A stretch of DNA of 64,000 nt, taken from the NCBI GenBank assembly GCA_021816775.1, contig JAKAXA010000013.1:41565-105564 (forward strand), in the 5' to 3' direction. The number at the start of each line of letters is the position of its first letter. The first letter of the stretch is position 1. Origin of the DNA: Pseudomonadota bacterium (GTDB lineage Bacteria > Pseudomonadota > Gammaproteobacteria > Steroidobacterales > Steroidobacteraceae). Made by a program: the position numbers and the translations under genes. Under the pieces are notes generated by a model, which had not been told where the DNA came from, ran no database searches, and saw nothing but the letters and a program-made list of their open reading frames with translations. Shown here one piece after another: positions 45,874 through 56,492 of this stretch.

Positions 45874-46842
45874 TCACTCCCCGAGGGCAATGAGGGCCAC
45901 GTCGCACACCTGGCGCTCGAGCAGCGCGCGCCCGGCGCGCCACGCTCGGATCCCCGACCGGCAGCACAGTACCACTCGTGCCCCCGAGGGCAGCGGCTGG
46001 CAGGCCACCTGGTCGACCCCGAGGCGCAAGGCATCCGGAAACGGCGAGACGGGCGCCTCGGCGAGGCTGCGCAGATCGATCACCACATCGCCGGTGCGCA
46101 CCTGCGGCGCGGCGATGAAGCGCAGCAGCGGCTCGGGCGGTTCACTCGCGCCGGCGAACGAGAACCCGCCGAAGCGCAGCGTCGCCAGATCGACGCTCAC
46201 CACGCGCGCGAGCACCGGCGGGGTGAGCCCAAGCAGCTGCGCGAGCGTCAGGTGCGCCTGCAGCGTGCCCAACACTCCAACGGCGCTGCCGAGCACACCG
46301 GCCTCGGCGCATGAGCCCGCGCGCTGTGGCATCTCGGGAAACACGGCGCGGTAGCTCGGCGCTGCGCCGCAGAAGACACCGGCGTAACCGGACTGGCCGA
46401 CCACCGAGGCGCTGATGAGCGGCTTGCCCTGGCGGCGGCACTCATCGCTGAGGGTGTAGGTCAGCGCGAGACTGTCGGCCGCATCGACCACCACATCGGC
46501 CCGGGCGCACCACCGGGCGGCGTTCGCCGGCGTCAGCCGCTCGACCGCCGCTTCGATCGAGACCTCCGGGTTGAGGGCCGCAAGGCTCGCGGCGGCCACC
46601 GGGGCCTTCGGCGCCCCGACATCGCCCATGCGGTAGAGCGGCTGGCGGTGCAGATTCGACAGCTCCACCCGGTCTGGGTCGAGCACCTCGATGCGTCCGA
46701 CGCCGGCCGCGCACAAGTACTGCAGCACCGCGCAGCCGAGTCCCCCGGCGCCCGCAACGAGCACTCGGGCCGCCGCGAGGCGCCCCTGGCCGCCCTCGCC
46801 GACCTCCGGCAACACGATCTGGCGTGCGTACCGCTCGCTCAT
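45874..46842 (-). CDS. thiF: ThiF adenylyltransferase lacking zinc-site cysteines, rhodanese-like tail
   Basis: A 322-residue E1-like enzyme that activates ThiS for sulfur transfer. The nucleotide motif GAGGLGC and the RVELSNLHRQ segment are intact, as is the active-site cysteine in GSCAEAGVLG. The zinc-binding CxxC of the family is replaced by APSYRAVFP, and no second CxxC is seen, unlike the MoeB at 195. The C-terminal 60 residues resemble a rhodanese with VVLCCRSGIRAW. The start at 46842 overlaps thiE by 4 bp. Loss of the zinc site is unusual but the surrounding operon supports ThiF identity. Confidence 0.88.
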   Translation of the reverse strand: MSERYARQIVLPEVGEGGQGRLAAARVLVAGAGGLGCAVLQYLCAAGVGRIEVLDPDRVELSNLHRQPLYRMGDVGAPKAPVAAASLAALNPEVSIEAAVERLTPANAARWCARADVVVDAADSLALTYTLSDECRRQGKPLISASVVGQSGYAGVFCGAAPSYRAVFPEMPQRAGSCAEAGVLGSAVGVLGTLQAHLTLAQLLGLTPPVLARVVSVDLATLRFGGFSFAGASEPPEPLLRFIAAPQVRTGDVVIDLRSLAEAPVSPFPDALRLGVDQVACQPLPSGARVVLCCRSGIRAWRAGRALLERQVCDVALIALGE

Positions 46843-47438
46843 GAGCGGACCTCGCCCGCGGCGACCCAGGCGCGCATGCGGGCCTCGGGATCGGGATTGC
46901 GCACGATGTCGGTGACCACCGCGGCGCAGTCGGCGCCGGCGGCGAATACGCCCGCCAGGCGCTCGAGCGTGAGTCCGCCGATCGCCACCAGCGGCAGTCC
47001 GCCGATGCGCCGTTTCCACTGCCCGATGCGCTCGAGGCCCTGCGGCGCGAAGGCCATCGTCTTCAGCAGCGTCGGGTAGATCGGCCCGAGCGCCACGTAT
47101 TGGGGCGCAAGCGCGAGCGCGCGCTCGAGCTCGACCTCATCATGCGTGCTGATGCCGACCCGCACACCCGCGCGGCGCAGCGCCGGCACGTCGGCGGCAT
47201 CGAGATCACCCTGACCCAGGTGCACGAAATCGCAGCCCTCCTCGAGAGCGAGCTGCCAGTAATCGTTGACGATGAGCTGCGCGCCGGCGCGCCCGCACAG
47301 CTGCTGCGCCGCGCGGATCTGCTCGCGCAGCCCCTCCGGGCGCCCCTTGATGCGCAGCTGAATCAATCGCACGCCGCACGGCAGGAGCCGCGCGATCCAC
47401 TCGGCGCTCGCGACGATGGGATAGACGCGTGCGAGCAT
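46839..47438 (-). CDS. thiE: Thiamine-phosphate synthase
   Basis: A 199-residue TIM-barrel enzyme joining HMP-PP and thiazole phosphate. The segments GVRLIQLRIKGRP, IVNDYWQLALEEGCDFVHLGQGDLD, VGISTHDEVELERAL and YVALGPIYPTLLKTM are family markers. The phosphate-binding end is VAIGGLTLERLAGVFAAGAD. The real ATG is at 47438, overlapping the thiG end; the track's longer frame is a shadow over thiG. Confidence 0.93.
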   Translation of the reverse strand: MLARVYPIVASAEWIARLLPCGVRLIQLRIKGRPEGLREQIRAAQQLCGRAGAQLIVNDYWQLALEEGCDFVHLGQGDLDAADVPALRRAGVRVGISTHDEVELERALALAPQYVALGPIYPTLLKTMAFAPQGLERIGQWKRRIGGLPLVAIGGLTLERLAGVFAAGADCAAVVTDIVRNPDPEARMRAWVAAGEVRS

Positions 47439-48211
47439 CAGCGCAGCAGCGCAGTGCCCACCGCCGGCGTCGAGGGGACCGCCATGTCGCGCGGCTCCAT
47501 CGGCCCGGCGAGAAACGCCTCGCGGCCCGCGGCGATGGCCTGGGCGAACGCCGCGGCCATGCGCGCCGGATCGGCCGCCTGCGAGACTGCAGTGTTGATC
47601 AGCACCGCATCGAATCCCAGCTCGAGCGCCTGGGCGGCGTGGGACGGCACGCCGATGCCGGCGTCGATCACGAGCGGCACGCCGGGGAAGCGGGCGCGAA
47701 GCGCCTTGAGGCCAAAGAGATTGTTCAGGCCATGGCCCGATCCGATCGGCGAGCCCCACGGCATCAACACCCGACAGCCGGCCGCGCACAGCCGCTCCGC
47801 GACGATGAGATCCTCGGTGGTGTAGGGGAACACCTCGAAGCCCTCGGCGCAGAGGATCCGGGCGGCCTCCACCAGGGCGAACACGTCCGGCTGCAGCGTG
47901 TCTTCCTCGCCGATCACCTCGAGCTTCACCCAGCTGGTGCCAAACACCTCGCGCGCCATGTGCGCGGTGGTGACCGCTTCCTTGACCGTATGGCAGCCGG
48001 CGGTGTTGGGCAGGACGCGCACGCCGAGGTCGCGCACGATCGACCAGAAGGCTTGTCCGGCGCGCTCGCCCGCCGCCTCGCGCCGCAGCGAAACGGTGAG
48101 CACCTGCGCGCCGCTCGCCTTGACCGCCTCGGTCAGTATCGCCGGCGAGGGATAGCGGGCCGTGCCGAGCAGCAGCCGTGAGCGCACCGACACGTCGTAG
48201 AGCGTGAGCAT
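47438..48211 (-). CDS. thiG: Thiazole synthase
   Basis: A 257-residue thiazole synthase that condenses deoxyxylulose phosphate, dehydroglycine and ThiS thiocarboxylate. Conserved landmarks: [21 protein letters not shown], the Schiff-base lysine region [25 protein letters not shown], and [21 protein letters not shown]. It starts at ATG 48211 directly after the thiS stop and is followed by thiE with a 1-bp overlap. Confidence 0.95.
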   Translation of the reverse strand: MLTLYDVSVRSRLLLGTARYPSPAILTEAVKASGAQVLTVSLRREAAGERAGQAFWSIVRDLGVRVLPNTAGCHTVKEAVTTAHMAREVFGTSWVKLEVIGEEDTLQPDVFALVEAARILCAEGFEVFPYTTEDLIVAERLCAAGCRVLMPWGSPIGSGHGLNNLFGLKALRARFPGVPLVIDAGIGVPSHAAQALELGFDAVLINTAVSQAADPARMAAAFAQAIAAGREAFLAGPMEPRDMAVPSTPAVGTALLR

Positions 48212-48409
48212 TCAGCCCCCCTGCATGGGCGCGAGCACTTCGAGCCGGTCGCCCTCGGCGAGCGCGGCGGCGGCGCGCGATGCGGCCGGCACGAACTCGC
48301 CGTTCACCGCCGTGGCAATGACCGCGTCGGCGAAGCCGAGCTCCGCGAGCGCCGCGGCAAGATCCGCGGCGCGCACTTCGCGCCATTCACCGTTGATCTG
48401 GATGTTCAA
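48212..48409 (-). CDS. thiS: Sulfur carrier protein ThiS
   Basis: A 65-residue beta-grasp carrier. It begins MNIQINGEWREVRA and ends LEVLAPMQGG with the terminal diglycine required for thiocarboxylation by ThiF. It overlaps thiO by 4 bp and abuts thiG. It is a second Gly-Gly carrier in this window besides the one at 1338. Confidence 0.95.
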   Translation of the reverse strand: MNIQINGEWREVRAADLAAALAELGFADAVIATAVNGEFVPAASRAAAALAEGDRLEVLAPMQGG

Positions 48410-49392
48410 TGCATCACCTGTGGGTCCTCGCGCCCCTCGAGCACGAACTCGGCGGCACGGCGCGCCAATGCCGGAGCGGCGAGGAACCCGTGCCGGAACA
48501 GGCCGTTGACGTACAGCGTGCCGCCGCGGCGCGTGAGGCGCGGCAGGTTGTCGGGAAAGGCCGGGCGCACTCCGGTGCCGATCTCGACGATTTCCGCCTC
48601 ACCGAAGGCCGGGTGCAGCGCATAGGCCGCCCCGAGCAGCTCGAGCATCGCGCGCGCCGAGATGCGGCTCGCCTGATCGCTCTCGATCATGGTCGCGCCG
48701 ATCATGTAGCGTCCGCTGCCCCGCGGCACTACGTACACCGGCGTGCGCGGATGCAGCACGCGGATGGTGCGCGTGAGCGTCAGGTCCGGCGCCTGGACGT
48801 GCAGCATCTCTCCCTTGACGCCGCGCAGATCGGTGAGCACGGCCCGCGCCCCGAGCCCGGTGCAGTCGATGACGCACTCGCCCTCCCGCGCACCGCCCTG
48901 CCCGCCCTCGGTGCCGAAGTGGATCGTGCCGCCGAAGCGGCGCACGCGCTCGGCGAGCGCCTCGAGCGCGGCGCGCGGATCGATGTGCGCCTCCTCCTTG
49001 AAGTAGAGCCCATGCTCGAAGCGTCCGGCGAGGTCCGGCTCGAGCGCCGCAATGCCCTCGGCATCGAGCCACTCGAAGTGCTCGGTCCGGCGCGCGAACT
49101 GCCTGAGCTCCCCGAGGTCGCGCGCGTGTGCGAGCACCAGAGTGCCGCGGCGCACCATGCCGGGGTACCTCTCGGCCCACCACGCGAAGCCCTCGTCCCC
49201 GAGCGCCACGATGTGCGGCGGGGCGCTCACTCGCTCGCACCAGGGCGCAAGCATGCCGCCGGCGAACCAGGAGCAGCCGGCCCCGCCGAGGGAGGCGTTG
49301 CGCTCGAACACCTCGACCGGGGCGCCGCGCTCGGCGAGCTCCACCGCGCAGGCAAGTCCGGCGACGCCGGCACCGATCACTGTGGCGCGCAT
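48406..49392 (-). CDS. thiO: Glycine oxidase ThiO
   Basis: A 328-residue FAD-dependent amine oxidase producing the imine of glycine for thiazole synthesis under aerobic conditions. The FAD motif is VIGAGVAGLACAVELAERGA. Then come LGGAGCSWFAGGMLAPWCER, VIDCTGLGARAVLTDLRGVKGEM and IGATMIESD, all typical of ThiO. It starts 3 bp after thiC and overlaps thiS. The use of ThiO rather than ThiH indicates oxygen-dependent thiamine synthesis. Confidence 0.93.
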   Translation of the reverse strand: MRATVIGAGVAGLACAVELAERGAPVEVFERNASLGGAGCSWFAGGMLAPWCERVSAPPHIVALGDEGFAWWAERYPGMVRRGTLVLAHARDLGELRQFARRTEHFEWLDAEGIAALEPDLAGRFEHGLYFKEEAHIDPRAALEALAERVRRFGGTIHFGTEGGQGGAREGECVIDCTGLGARAVLTDLRGVKGEMLHVQAPDLTLTRTIRVLHPRTPVYVVPRGSGRYMIGATMIESDQASRISARAMLELLGAAYALHPAFGEAEIVEIGTGVRPAFPDNLPRLTRRGGTLYVNGLFRHGFLAAPALARRAAEFVLEGREDPQVMH

Positions 49393-49395
49393 CGC

Positions 49396-51213
<1,818 letters not shown>

Positions 51214-51264
51214 TCAACCGCAGGAGACCCAGACACGCAGCCGCGAGAAAGCCCGCGAGAACAA

Positions 51265-51362
51265 CTTTCCTACGCCAGCATGAACTGGATCAGGTTCGAA
51301 GGGTCGCCGCGCCGCGCCTGCAGGCGCCATCGGCCTCTCAGCCCCTTGCCGGGGCTCCCCCA
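51265..51362 (-). promoter_or_regulatory. TPP riboswitch (THI element)
   Basis: On the minus strand the sequence holds GGGGAGCCCCGG, GGGGCTGAGAGG and, after a GC-rich P3 arm, ACCCTTCGAACCTGATCCAG followed by TTCATGCTGGCGTAGGAAAG. These are the conserved CUGAGA and ACCYGA/GCGUAGGGAA-type segments of the thiamine diphosphate sensor. It precedes thiC and should switch off the thi operon when TPP is plentiful, most likely by hiding the ribosome binding site. Confidence 0.93.
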
Positions 51363-51683
51363 GTCACGGCGCTGACGATAGTACGCCACCGCTCGCCGGT
51401 CAACGGCGTGCGCCGCAAGCGCGAACGCGGCCTGTCGCGCCGACCGCAATGGCGCAATGCATCCACCCCCCTTTGGATTCTCTCGATGTGCAGGCTCGCG
51501 GCCCGCAGTCGCTACGTGACACGCCGACGGAACTCGCCGGTCACGGTCTCGGGCGCCCCGCAAACCGCACCGCTCGCTCGCCAACCGGCACAAGCGCCCG
51601 GGCGCACCGGCGCCGCTGCGCCGCTCAGCGCACCGGCGATCGCGCCGCGTTGGCGGCCGCCGCAGGCGGCGCGCCGTGCCGCC
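51363..51683. other. Intergenic region
   Basis: About 320 bp between the thi leader and the KGG-repeat protein end. It should contain the thi promoter. The frames present are GC-rich shadows and I see no gene. Confidence 0.4.
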
Positions 51684-52046
51684 TCACTCGCGGTGGATCG
51701 CGTGGCTGGCCTGACCGCCCTTGCGTCCCGCCTCGGCGGCGAGCTGGCGGTTCTGCGAGAAGCTGCGCTTCTCGTCCGGCACGCTCTGACCGCCCTTGCG
51801 GCCGGCTTCGGCGGCGAGGCGACGGTTCTGCGAGAAGCTGCGCTTCTCGTCCGGCACGCTCTGACCGCCCTTGCGGCCGGCTTCGGCGGCGAGGCGACGG
51901 TTCTGCGAGAAGCTGCGCTTGCCGTCGGGCACGGCCTTGCCGCCCATGCTGGCGATCTGGCGCTGGCGTTCGTGACTCATGGATGCAAATCCACGTCCAC
52001 TGGTCGCCTTCTGGGCTTGGGGTCCCTCATGAGCTGGGTGAATCAT
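51684..52046 (-). CDS. KGG-repeat stress protein (Con-10/GsiB-like)
   Basis: A 120-residue hydrophilic, glycine/lysine-rich protein. The opening RGFASMSHERQRQIASMGGKA is followed by three copies of GRKGGQSVPDEKRSFSQNRR-type units of 25 residues. KGG proteins are intrinsically disordered and associated with desiccation and general stress. I start at ATG 52046 because the conserved SGRGFASMS segment lies downstream of it; an internal ATG at 51980 is possible. The DNA repeats are nearly identical, so copy number could vary by slippage. Confidence 0.8.
   Translation of the reverse strand: MIHPAHEGPQAQKATSGRGFASMSHERQRQIASMGGKAVPDGKRSFSQNRRLAAEAGRKGGQSVPDEKRSFSQNRRLAAEAGRKGGQSVPDEKRSFSQNRQLAAEAGRKGGQASHAIHRE
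51721..51945. repeat. 75-bp tandem repeat, three units
   Basis: Units at 51721-51795, 51796-51870 and 51871-51945. The middle unit is identical to its neighbours over most of its length. In frame with the KGG protein gene, it encodes 25-residue repeats. Confidence 0.85.
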
Positions 52047-52180
52047 GAGTGCTCTCCTTTGGTGGGACATAGAACGGGTTCGGGGGGGAACCCGCGGCGG
52101 CAGTGCCGCCGCTCAACATAAGACCCGCGGTAGGCCCCTCGGGTTCCTGCCACGTCTGCGCCCCCGGGAGGGGAGACGTC

Positions 52181-52864
52181 TCAGCCCCGAGCCGGTTTAA
52201 CCGCTTTCGTCGAAGTTCGTGGCTTTTTGGCCTCCATCTTTGCATCAATCGCGGCAATTTCACGCTTCAACACGACCTGCACATCGGCCGGCGGGTGCAT
52301 GGCCAGCAGCTTGCCGAAGCGGCTGCGCGCCAAGGCCAGATCGCCGCGGCGCATGGCCTCTGCGGCGCCGAAGAACAATGCCTTCGGTGAGTTCGGATCG
52401 ATGACCAGCGCCTGCTCGATCAGCTCCCCCGCCTTCCCGTTCAGCGAGGAATCCCGGATCAGTATCATCGCCTCGGCCTCGCCAATCAATGCCGGCGCGC
52501 TGCGCCCGCCGGCGACCGCGGCGGCGCGCTGGAACGCCCGTACCGCGAGCGGGTACTCCTGCAGCACCACATAGGATTTACCGAGCTTCAGCCAGTCATC
52601 GAGGTCCTTCGGGTGCTCATCGAGGTGATGGATGAGCTGCTCGACCGGCGATTCGGGTGAGGCGACGCCGGGATTGGCCTGCCATGACCAGTTGCTGAAC
52701 TTCACGTACATCGCCGCCGAGCCGCCGGCCAGCACCACGCATGAGAACAACGCCGCCCAATGCGCCGGCGGGCGCTGCGTGCGCAGCGGGCGGATGAGCG
52801 GAATCACGACCAGGCCGGCGGCGATGACAATCAGCATCGTCGCAAAGAGAATGAAGACGATCAT
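52181..52864 (-). CDS. ccmI: Cytochrome c biogenesis TPR protein CcmI-like
   Basis: A 227-residue membrane-anchored TPR protein. Two membrane segments (FILFATMLIVIAAGLVVIPL and WAALFSCVVLAGGSAAMYV) are followed by periplasmic TPRs (LDDWLKLGKSYVVLQEYPLA, ALFFGAAEAMRRGDLALARS). CcmI binds apocytochrome c tails and delivers them to CcmF/H. It is much shorter than typical CcmI, lacking most of the C-terminal periplasmic part. Its start overlaps the ccmH stop. Confidence 0.8.
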   Translation of the reverse strand: MIVFILFATMLIVIAAGLVVIPLIRPLRTQRPPAHWAALFSCVVLAGGSAAMYVKFSNWSWQANPGVASPESPVEQLIHHLDEHPKDLDDWLKLGKSYVVLQEYPLAVRAFQRAAAVAGGRSAPALIGEAEAMILIRDSSLNGKAGELIEQALVIDPNSPKALFFGAAEAMRRGDLALARSRFGKLLAMHPPADVQVVLKREIAAIDAKMEAKKPRTSTKAVKPARG

Positions 52865-53337
52865 CAGGTGTGCTTTCCCGGGCCGGCTAGCCCGTCATCG
52901 AGGGACTCATCCTCGTCGTTGTCGTCACGAGCCGCCAGTGCCGCACGGCGGCGGATCACCCACGCGGCGCTCAGCGCGCCGGTGGCGAGCAGCACCACCG
53001 GGGCGAGCCAGAGCCACGCGGTCTTCAGCACGAACGGCGGCTTGAAGAGGATGAAGTAGCCGTAGCGCGAGACGAAGAAATTGCGGATCTGCTGATCGGT
53101 GGCGCCGGCGAGCAGCATCTGGCGGATCTGCCGGCGCATATCTGCCGCCAGACTGACCGGGGAGTTCGCGAGCGACTCGTCCTGGCATTGCATGCAGCGG
53201 AAGCCGTGGATCAGCCGCTCGTAGCGGACCTCGAGCGCGGGAGTCGGCATGCGCGTCGGAGCGATGGCGTGCGCGAACGGCGCGGCCAGCAGCAGCACCG
53301 CGGCGAGCGCCCCGCTGCGTAGCCCAGCGCGCATCAT
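52864..53337 (-). CDS. ccmH: Cytochrome c maturation thioreductase CcmH
   Basis: A 157-residue protein with a signal peptide, the reactive motif RCMQCQDESLANSPVSLAADMR and a membrane anchor (TAWLWLAPVVLLATGALSAAWVI). The CxxC reduces apocytochrome thiols for heme attachment. It overlaps ccmG by 4 bp. The motif and length match CcmH/CycL/NrfF. Confidence 0.93.
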   Translation of the reverse strand: MMRAGLRSGALAAVLLLAAPFAHAIAPTRMPTPALEVRYERLIHGFRCMQCQDESLANSPVSLAADMRRQIRQMLLAGATDQQIRNFFVSRYGYFILFKPPFVLKTAWLWLAPVVLLATGALSAAWVIRRRAALAARDDNDEDESLDDGLAGPGKHT

Positions 53338-53876
53338 GAGCCGCTCACCGCAGGGGCTGCCGGCAGGCGCGGCAGGAAATCCCGCGCCCAGGCGCGCGGG
53401 GTGATCGGACCGATGTACTTGTACACGATGATGCCCTGGGGATTGACGAGGAAGGTCTCAGGCGCCCCGTACACGCCCCAATGGATCGCCTCGAGTCCGC
53501 CCGGGTCGAAGGCGATCTGCTGATAGGGATTGCCCTTGGCCTGCAAATAGGCGATCGCCTGGCGGCGGCTGTCCTTCCAGTCGAGCCCGATCAGGGGCAC
53601 GACGCCCGTGCGGGCGATGGCGAGCAGCTCCGGCTCCTCGATGTGGCACGAGACGCACCAGGTGCCCCAGACGTTAAACAGGTACCAGTGCCCGCGCAGC
53701 GCGGCGGTGCTGACCTGCTTGCCCGGATCGCTCAGGCTCGGCAGCGAGAAGCTCGGGGCGGGCTTGCCGATCAGCGGCGAGGGCACCAGATCCTTGCGCG
53801 GCGCCTGATGGATGCCGAGGGCGAGCAGCACCACGAGCACCGCGAACAGCGCCACCGGAATGAAGTAACGGATCAT
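53334..53876 (-). CDS. ccmG: Thiol:disulfide interchange protein CcmG/DsbE
   Basis: A 180-residue periplasmic thioredoxin-like protein anchored by an N-terminal helix (FIPVALFAVLVVLLALGI). The active site is WGTWCVSCHIEEPELLA and the CcmG-type acidic loop follows (YGAPETFLVNPQG). It keeps CcmH and apocytochrome reduced. The start at 53876 overlaps the ccmF stop. The longer track frame is a shadow over ccmF. Confidence 0.93.
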   Translation of the reverse strand: MIRYFIPVALFAVLVVLLALGIHQAPRKDLVPSPLIGKPAPSFSLPSLSDPGKQVSTAALRGHWYLFNVWGTWCVSCHIEEPELLAIARTGVVPLIGLDWKDSRRQAIAYLQAKGNPYQQIAFDPGGLEAIHWGVYGAPETFLVNPQGIIVYKYIGPITPRAWARDFLPRLPAAPAVSGS

Positions 53877-55831
53877 CGCACCTTGCCCCCGGCGAGCGCT
53901 CCGGCCGCCTGATCCGCGGCCGGCTCGGCGATGCGGTAGCGCCGATCGGTGAGTGCGATGAGCCCGCCGCCGGCCATGATGAGCGCTGCGATCCAGATAT
54001 AGAGCACCAGCGGGCGAACCTGCAGACGGAAGCTCCAGCGGCCATCGCCGAGATCCTGACCCAGGGCCACCAGGATGTTGCTGCCGCGATTGATGAAGAT
54101 CGCCGAATGCGTGATGGCCATGTGCTGCACCCAATAGTTGCGCTTCTGCGGGTACATCACGGTCACCGCTCGGCCGTCGCGCGTGACGATCACCTTGGCC
54201 TGCTCGCCGCTGTAATCCGGGCCGTAAAGCGATTTGACGCCCTGGAACTGGAACGCGTAGCCGCCGTCGCGGGCCATCATCCCGCTCCTCAGCGCCACGT
54301 CCTGCTCGGCCGTGAACGCCTGCACGCTGGTGAGGGAGAACACGAACAGGCCGAGGCCGATGTGCGCGACGGTCATGCCGAGCACCGCGCGAGGAATGGC
54401 GATCCGCCGGCGCAGCCGATCGATCGGATCGATCAGCGAGGCGAGGATGATCCACGCCCCGAGCGTCATGCCCACCGGCGAGAGCACGCCCGCCCCGGTG
54501 AACACTCCGAAGGCCACCGCGCAGCCGATGAGCGCCGCGGCGGCGAGCGTCACGAGCAGCAGGCGGCCGCGCCCGCCGAGGCCGCCACGCTTCCAGCGCG
54601 CATGAATCCCGAACGGCAGCAGCGCCAGCAGCGGCAGCATCGAGATGAGGAACGTCGGGTTGAAGTAAGGCGGACCGACCGAGAGCTTACCCAGCCCGAA
54701 GGCGTTGGAGATGATCGGCGCCATCTCTCCGGCGAACACCGTGCCGCAGGCGGTCACCAGCAGGATGTTGTTGAACAGCAGAAACGACTCGCGCGCGGTG
54801 AGCTCGAAGCCGGCCTCGGACTGCATCTTCGGCGCCCGCCAGGCATAGAGCGCGAGCGCCGCCCCGATCATGATGCCGAGGAAACCGAGGAGAAACTCCC
54901 CGCGCCCGGGGCTCGCCACGAACGAGTGCACCGAGATGAGCACCCCGGAGCGCACCAGGAAGGTGCCGACGAGGCTCAAGGAGAACCCGAGCACCGCCAG
55001 CAGCAGCGTCCAGCTCTTGAACAGGCCGCGCTTCTCGGTCACCGCGAGCGAGTGGATGAGCGCGGTGGCCATCAGCCACGGCATGAACGAGGCGTTCTCC
55101 ACGGGGTCCCAGAACCAGAACCCGCCCCAGCCGAGCGTGTAATACGCCCACCAGCTGCCGAGGGCGATGCCGCAGGTGAGGAAGGCCCAGGCCGCCGTGG
55201 TCCACGGGCGTGTCCAGCGCGCCCACTCCCGATCGAGCCGCCCCTCGAGCAGCGCCGCCCCGGCGAACGCGAAGGCCACCGACAGGCCGACGTACCCGGT
55301 GTAGAGCAGTGGCGGGTGCGCGGCGAGCCCGGGATCCTGCAGCAGCGGGTTCAGCCCCAGCCCGTCCGCCCAGGGCGGATCGAGGCGCACGAAGGGATTT
55401 GACGTCAGCACGGTGTAGAGCAGAAAGCCGAGGCTGACCGCCCCCAGTACGCCGAGCACGCGCGCGGCGAAGTCGCGCGGCAGGCGCAGGGTGCCGAAGG
55501 CCGTCGCCACCGTCCAGCAGCCGAGCAGGAAGATCCACAGCAGCAGCGAGCCGGAGTGCGCTCCCCAGACGCCGGCGATGCGGTAGAACAGCGGCAGCGC
55601 GGAGTTGGAATTCTCGGCCACGTACCGCACCGAGAAGTCATTCTCGATGAACGAGCTCACCAGGCAGCCCATCGCGGTGGCGACCATGACGAACTGGCCG
55701 GCCACCGCCGGCACCACCGCGGCGGTCCACCTGTCACGCCGAAGAGCGGGCCCGGCGATGCCAAACAGCGCCTGCAGCCCGGCGAGCAGCAGCGCGAGGA
55801 TGAGCGCGAATTGCCCGAGCTCCGGGATCAC
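53873..55831 (-). CDS. ccmF: Cytochrome c heme lyase subunit CcmF
   Basis: A 652-residue membrane protein with about 15 membrane segments. The WWD heme-handling motif is GFWFWDPVENASFMPWL, and the upstream HPPLLYTGYVG and AWAFLTCGIALGSWWAYY are typical. It ligates heme from CcmE to apocytochrome c. It overlaps ccmE and ccmG by 4 bp each, so the operon is translationally coupled. Confidence 0.95.
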   Translation of the reverse strand: MIPELGQFALILALLLAGLQALFGIAGPALRRDRWTAAVVPAVAGQFVMVATAMGCLVSSFIENDFSVRYVAENSNSALPLFYRIAGVWGAHSGSLLLWIFLLGCWTVATAFGTLRLPRDFAARVLGVLGAVSLGFLLYTVLTSNPFVRLDPPWADGLGLNPLLQDPGLAAHPPLLYTGYVGLSVAFAFAGAALLEGRLDREWARWTRPWTTAAWAFLTCGIALGSWWAYYTLGWGGFWFWDPVENASFMPWLMATALIHSLAVTEKRGLFKSWTLLLAVLGFSLSLVGTFLVRSGVLISVHSFVASPGRGEFLLGFLGIMIGAALALYAWRAPKMQSEAGFELTARESFLLFNNILLVTACGTVFAGEMAPIISNAFGLGKLSVGPPYFNPTFLISMLPLLALLPFGIHARWKRGGLGGRGRLLLVTLAAAALIGCAVAFGVFTGAGVLSPVGMTLGAWIILASLIDPIDRLRRRIAIPRAVLGMTVAHIGLGLFVFSLTSVQAFTAEQDVALRSGMMARDGGYAFQFQGVKSLYGPDYSGEQAKVIVTRDGRAVTVMYPQKRNYWVQHMAITHSAIFINRGSNILVALGQDLGDGRWSFRLQVRPLVLYIWIAALIMAGGGLIALTDRRYRIAEPAADQAAGALAGGKVR

Positions 55832-56334
55832 CGCGCGTACTCCGTTGCGGCGACGACGCTGTGGTTCACCGTATGCGCCTGCACGGCGAGCGCCGGATCG
55901 CGCGAGTCGCCGTGACGGATGCCCCAGGCCTGGTGGATGCCGGGCGGACGGTAGTACTGATCGTGCTTGGCGAGCACCTGGTCGGCGAGGAACACCCCAT
56001 CGGGCAGCAGCTTGCCGTGCACGATCACGCCGGAGTTCTCGCGGAACAGGTCCGGCAGCACGCCGGTGTACTCGACCGGAATCTCATGCTTGAAGTCCGT
56101 GACCATGAAGCGCACCTCCATGCTGCCGGGCTTGCGCTGCACGCTGCCCTTGGCCACCATCCCCCCGAGGCGAAACGACTCGCCCACCGGCGCCTTGCCC
56201 GCGGCCACTTGGCTCGGCACGAAGTAGAAGGTCACGTTCTGGCGAAACGCCGAGAGGGCGAGACCGCCGGCGAGCGAGACGCCCGCGAGAATCCCGATGA
56301 CCAGCAGCAGCCTGCGGCGTCGAGTCGGTGTCAT
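55828..56334 (-). CDS. ccmE: Heme chaperone CcmE
   Basis: A 168-residue periplasmic heme chaperone. The N-terminal anchor (LLLVIGILAGVSLAGGLALS) is followed by the OB fold and the covalent heme site VLAKHDQYYRPP with histidine and tyrosine. The start ATG 56334 overlaps the ccmD stop. The track frame was longer upstream. The C-terminal tail is longer than needed for the fold. Confidence 0.93.
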   Translation of the reverse strand: MTPTRRRRLLLVIGILAGVSLAGGLALSAFRQNVTFYFVPSQVAAGKAPVGESFRLGGMVAKGSVQRKPGSMEVRFMVTDFKHEIPVEYTGVLPDLFRENSGVIVHGKLLPDGVFLADQVLAKHDQYYRPPGIHQAWGIRHGDSRDPALAVQAHTVNHSVVAATEYAR

Positions 56335-56492
56335 GATTCCTCCTGCATCTCCAGTCTGCGCTGCGCCGCGCGCCGCGCCCGCGCGAGCAGCTGCTTCGCC
56401 CAATAGATGTTCAGGCCCATCACCCCGAGCGTGACCGCATAGGCCGGCCAGACCCACGGGTAGTACCCGCCCATGTCGAGAAATCTCATCAT
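56331..56492 (-). CDS. ccmD: Heme exporter protein CcmD
   Basis: Too short for the ORF track. The 53-residue frame reads MMRFLDMGGYYPWVWPAYAV, then a single membrane helix and an arginine-rich cytoplasmic end (ARARRAAQRRLEMQEES). This is the CcmD pattern (GGYyxYVWxAY). The ATG overlaps the ccmC stop by 3 bp and its stop overlaps the ccmE start. It releases holo-CcmE from CcmC. Confidence 0.9.
   Translation of the reverse strand: MMRFLDMGGYYPWVWPAYAVTLGVMGLNIYWAKQLLARARRAAQRRLEMQEES

Noticed and set aside
51721-51945. CRISPR-like repeat array
   Set aside because: The repeats are contiguous without spacers and lie in frame within a KGG protein gene.
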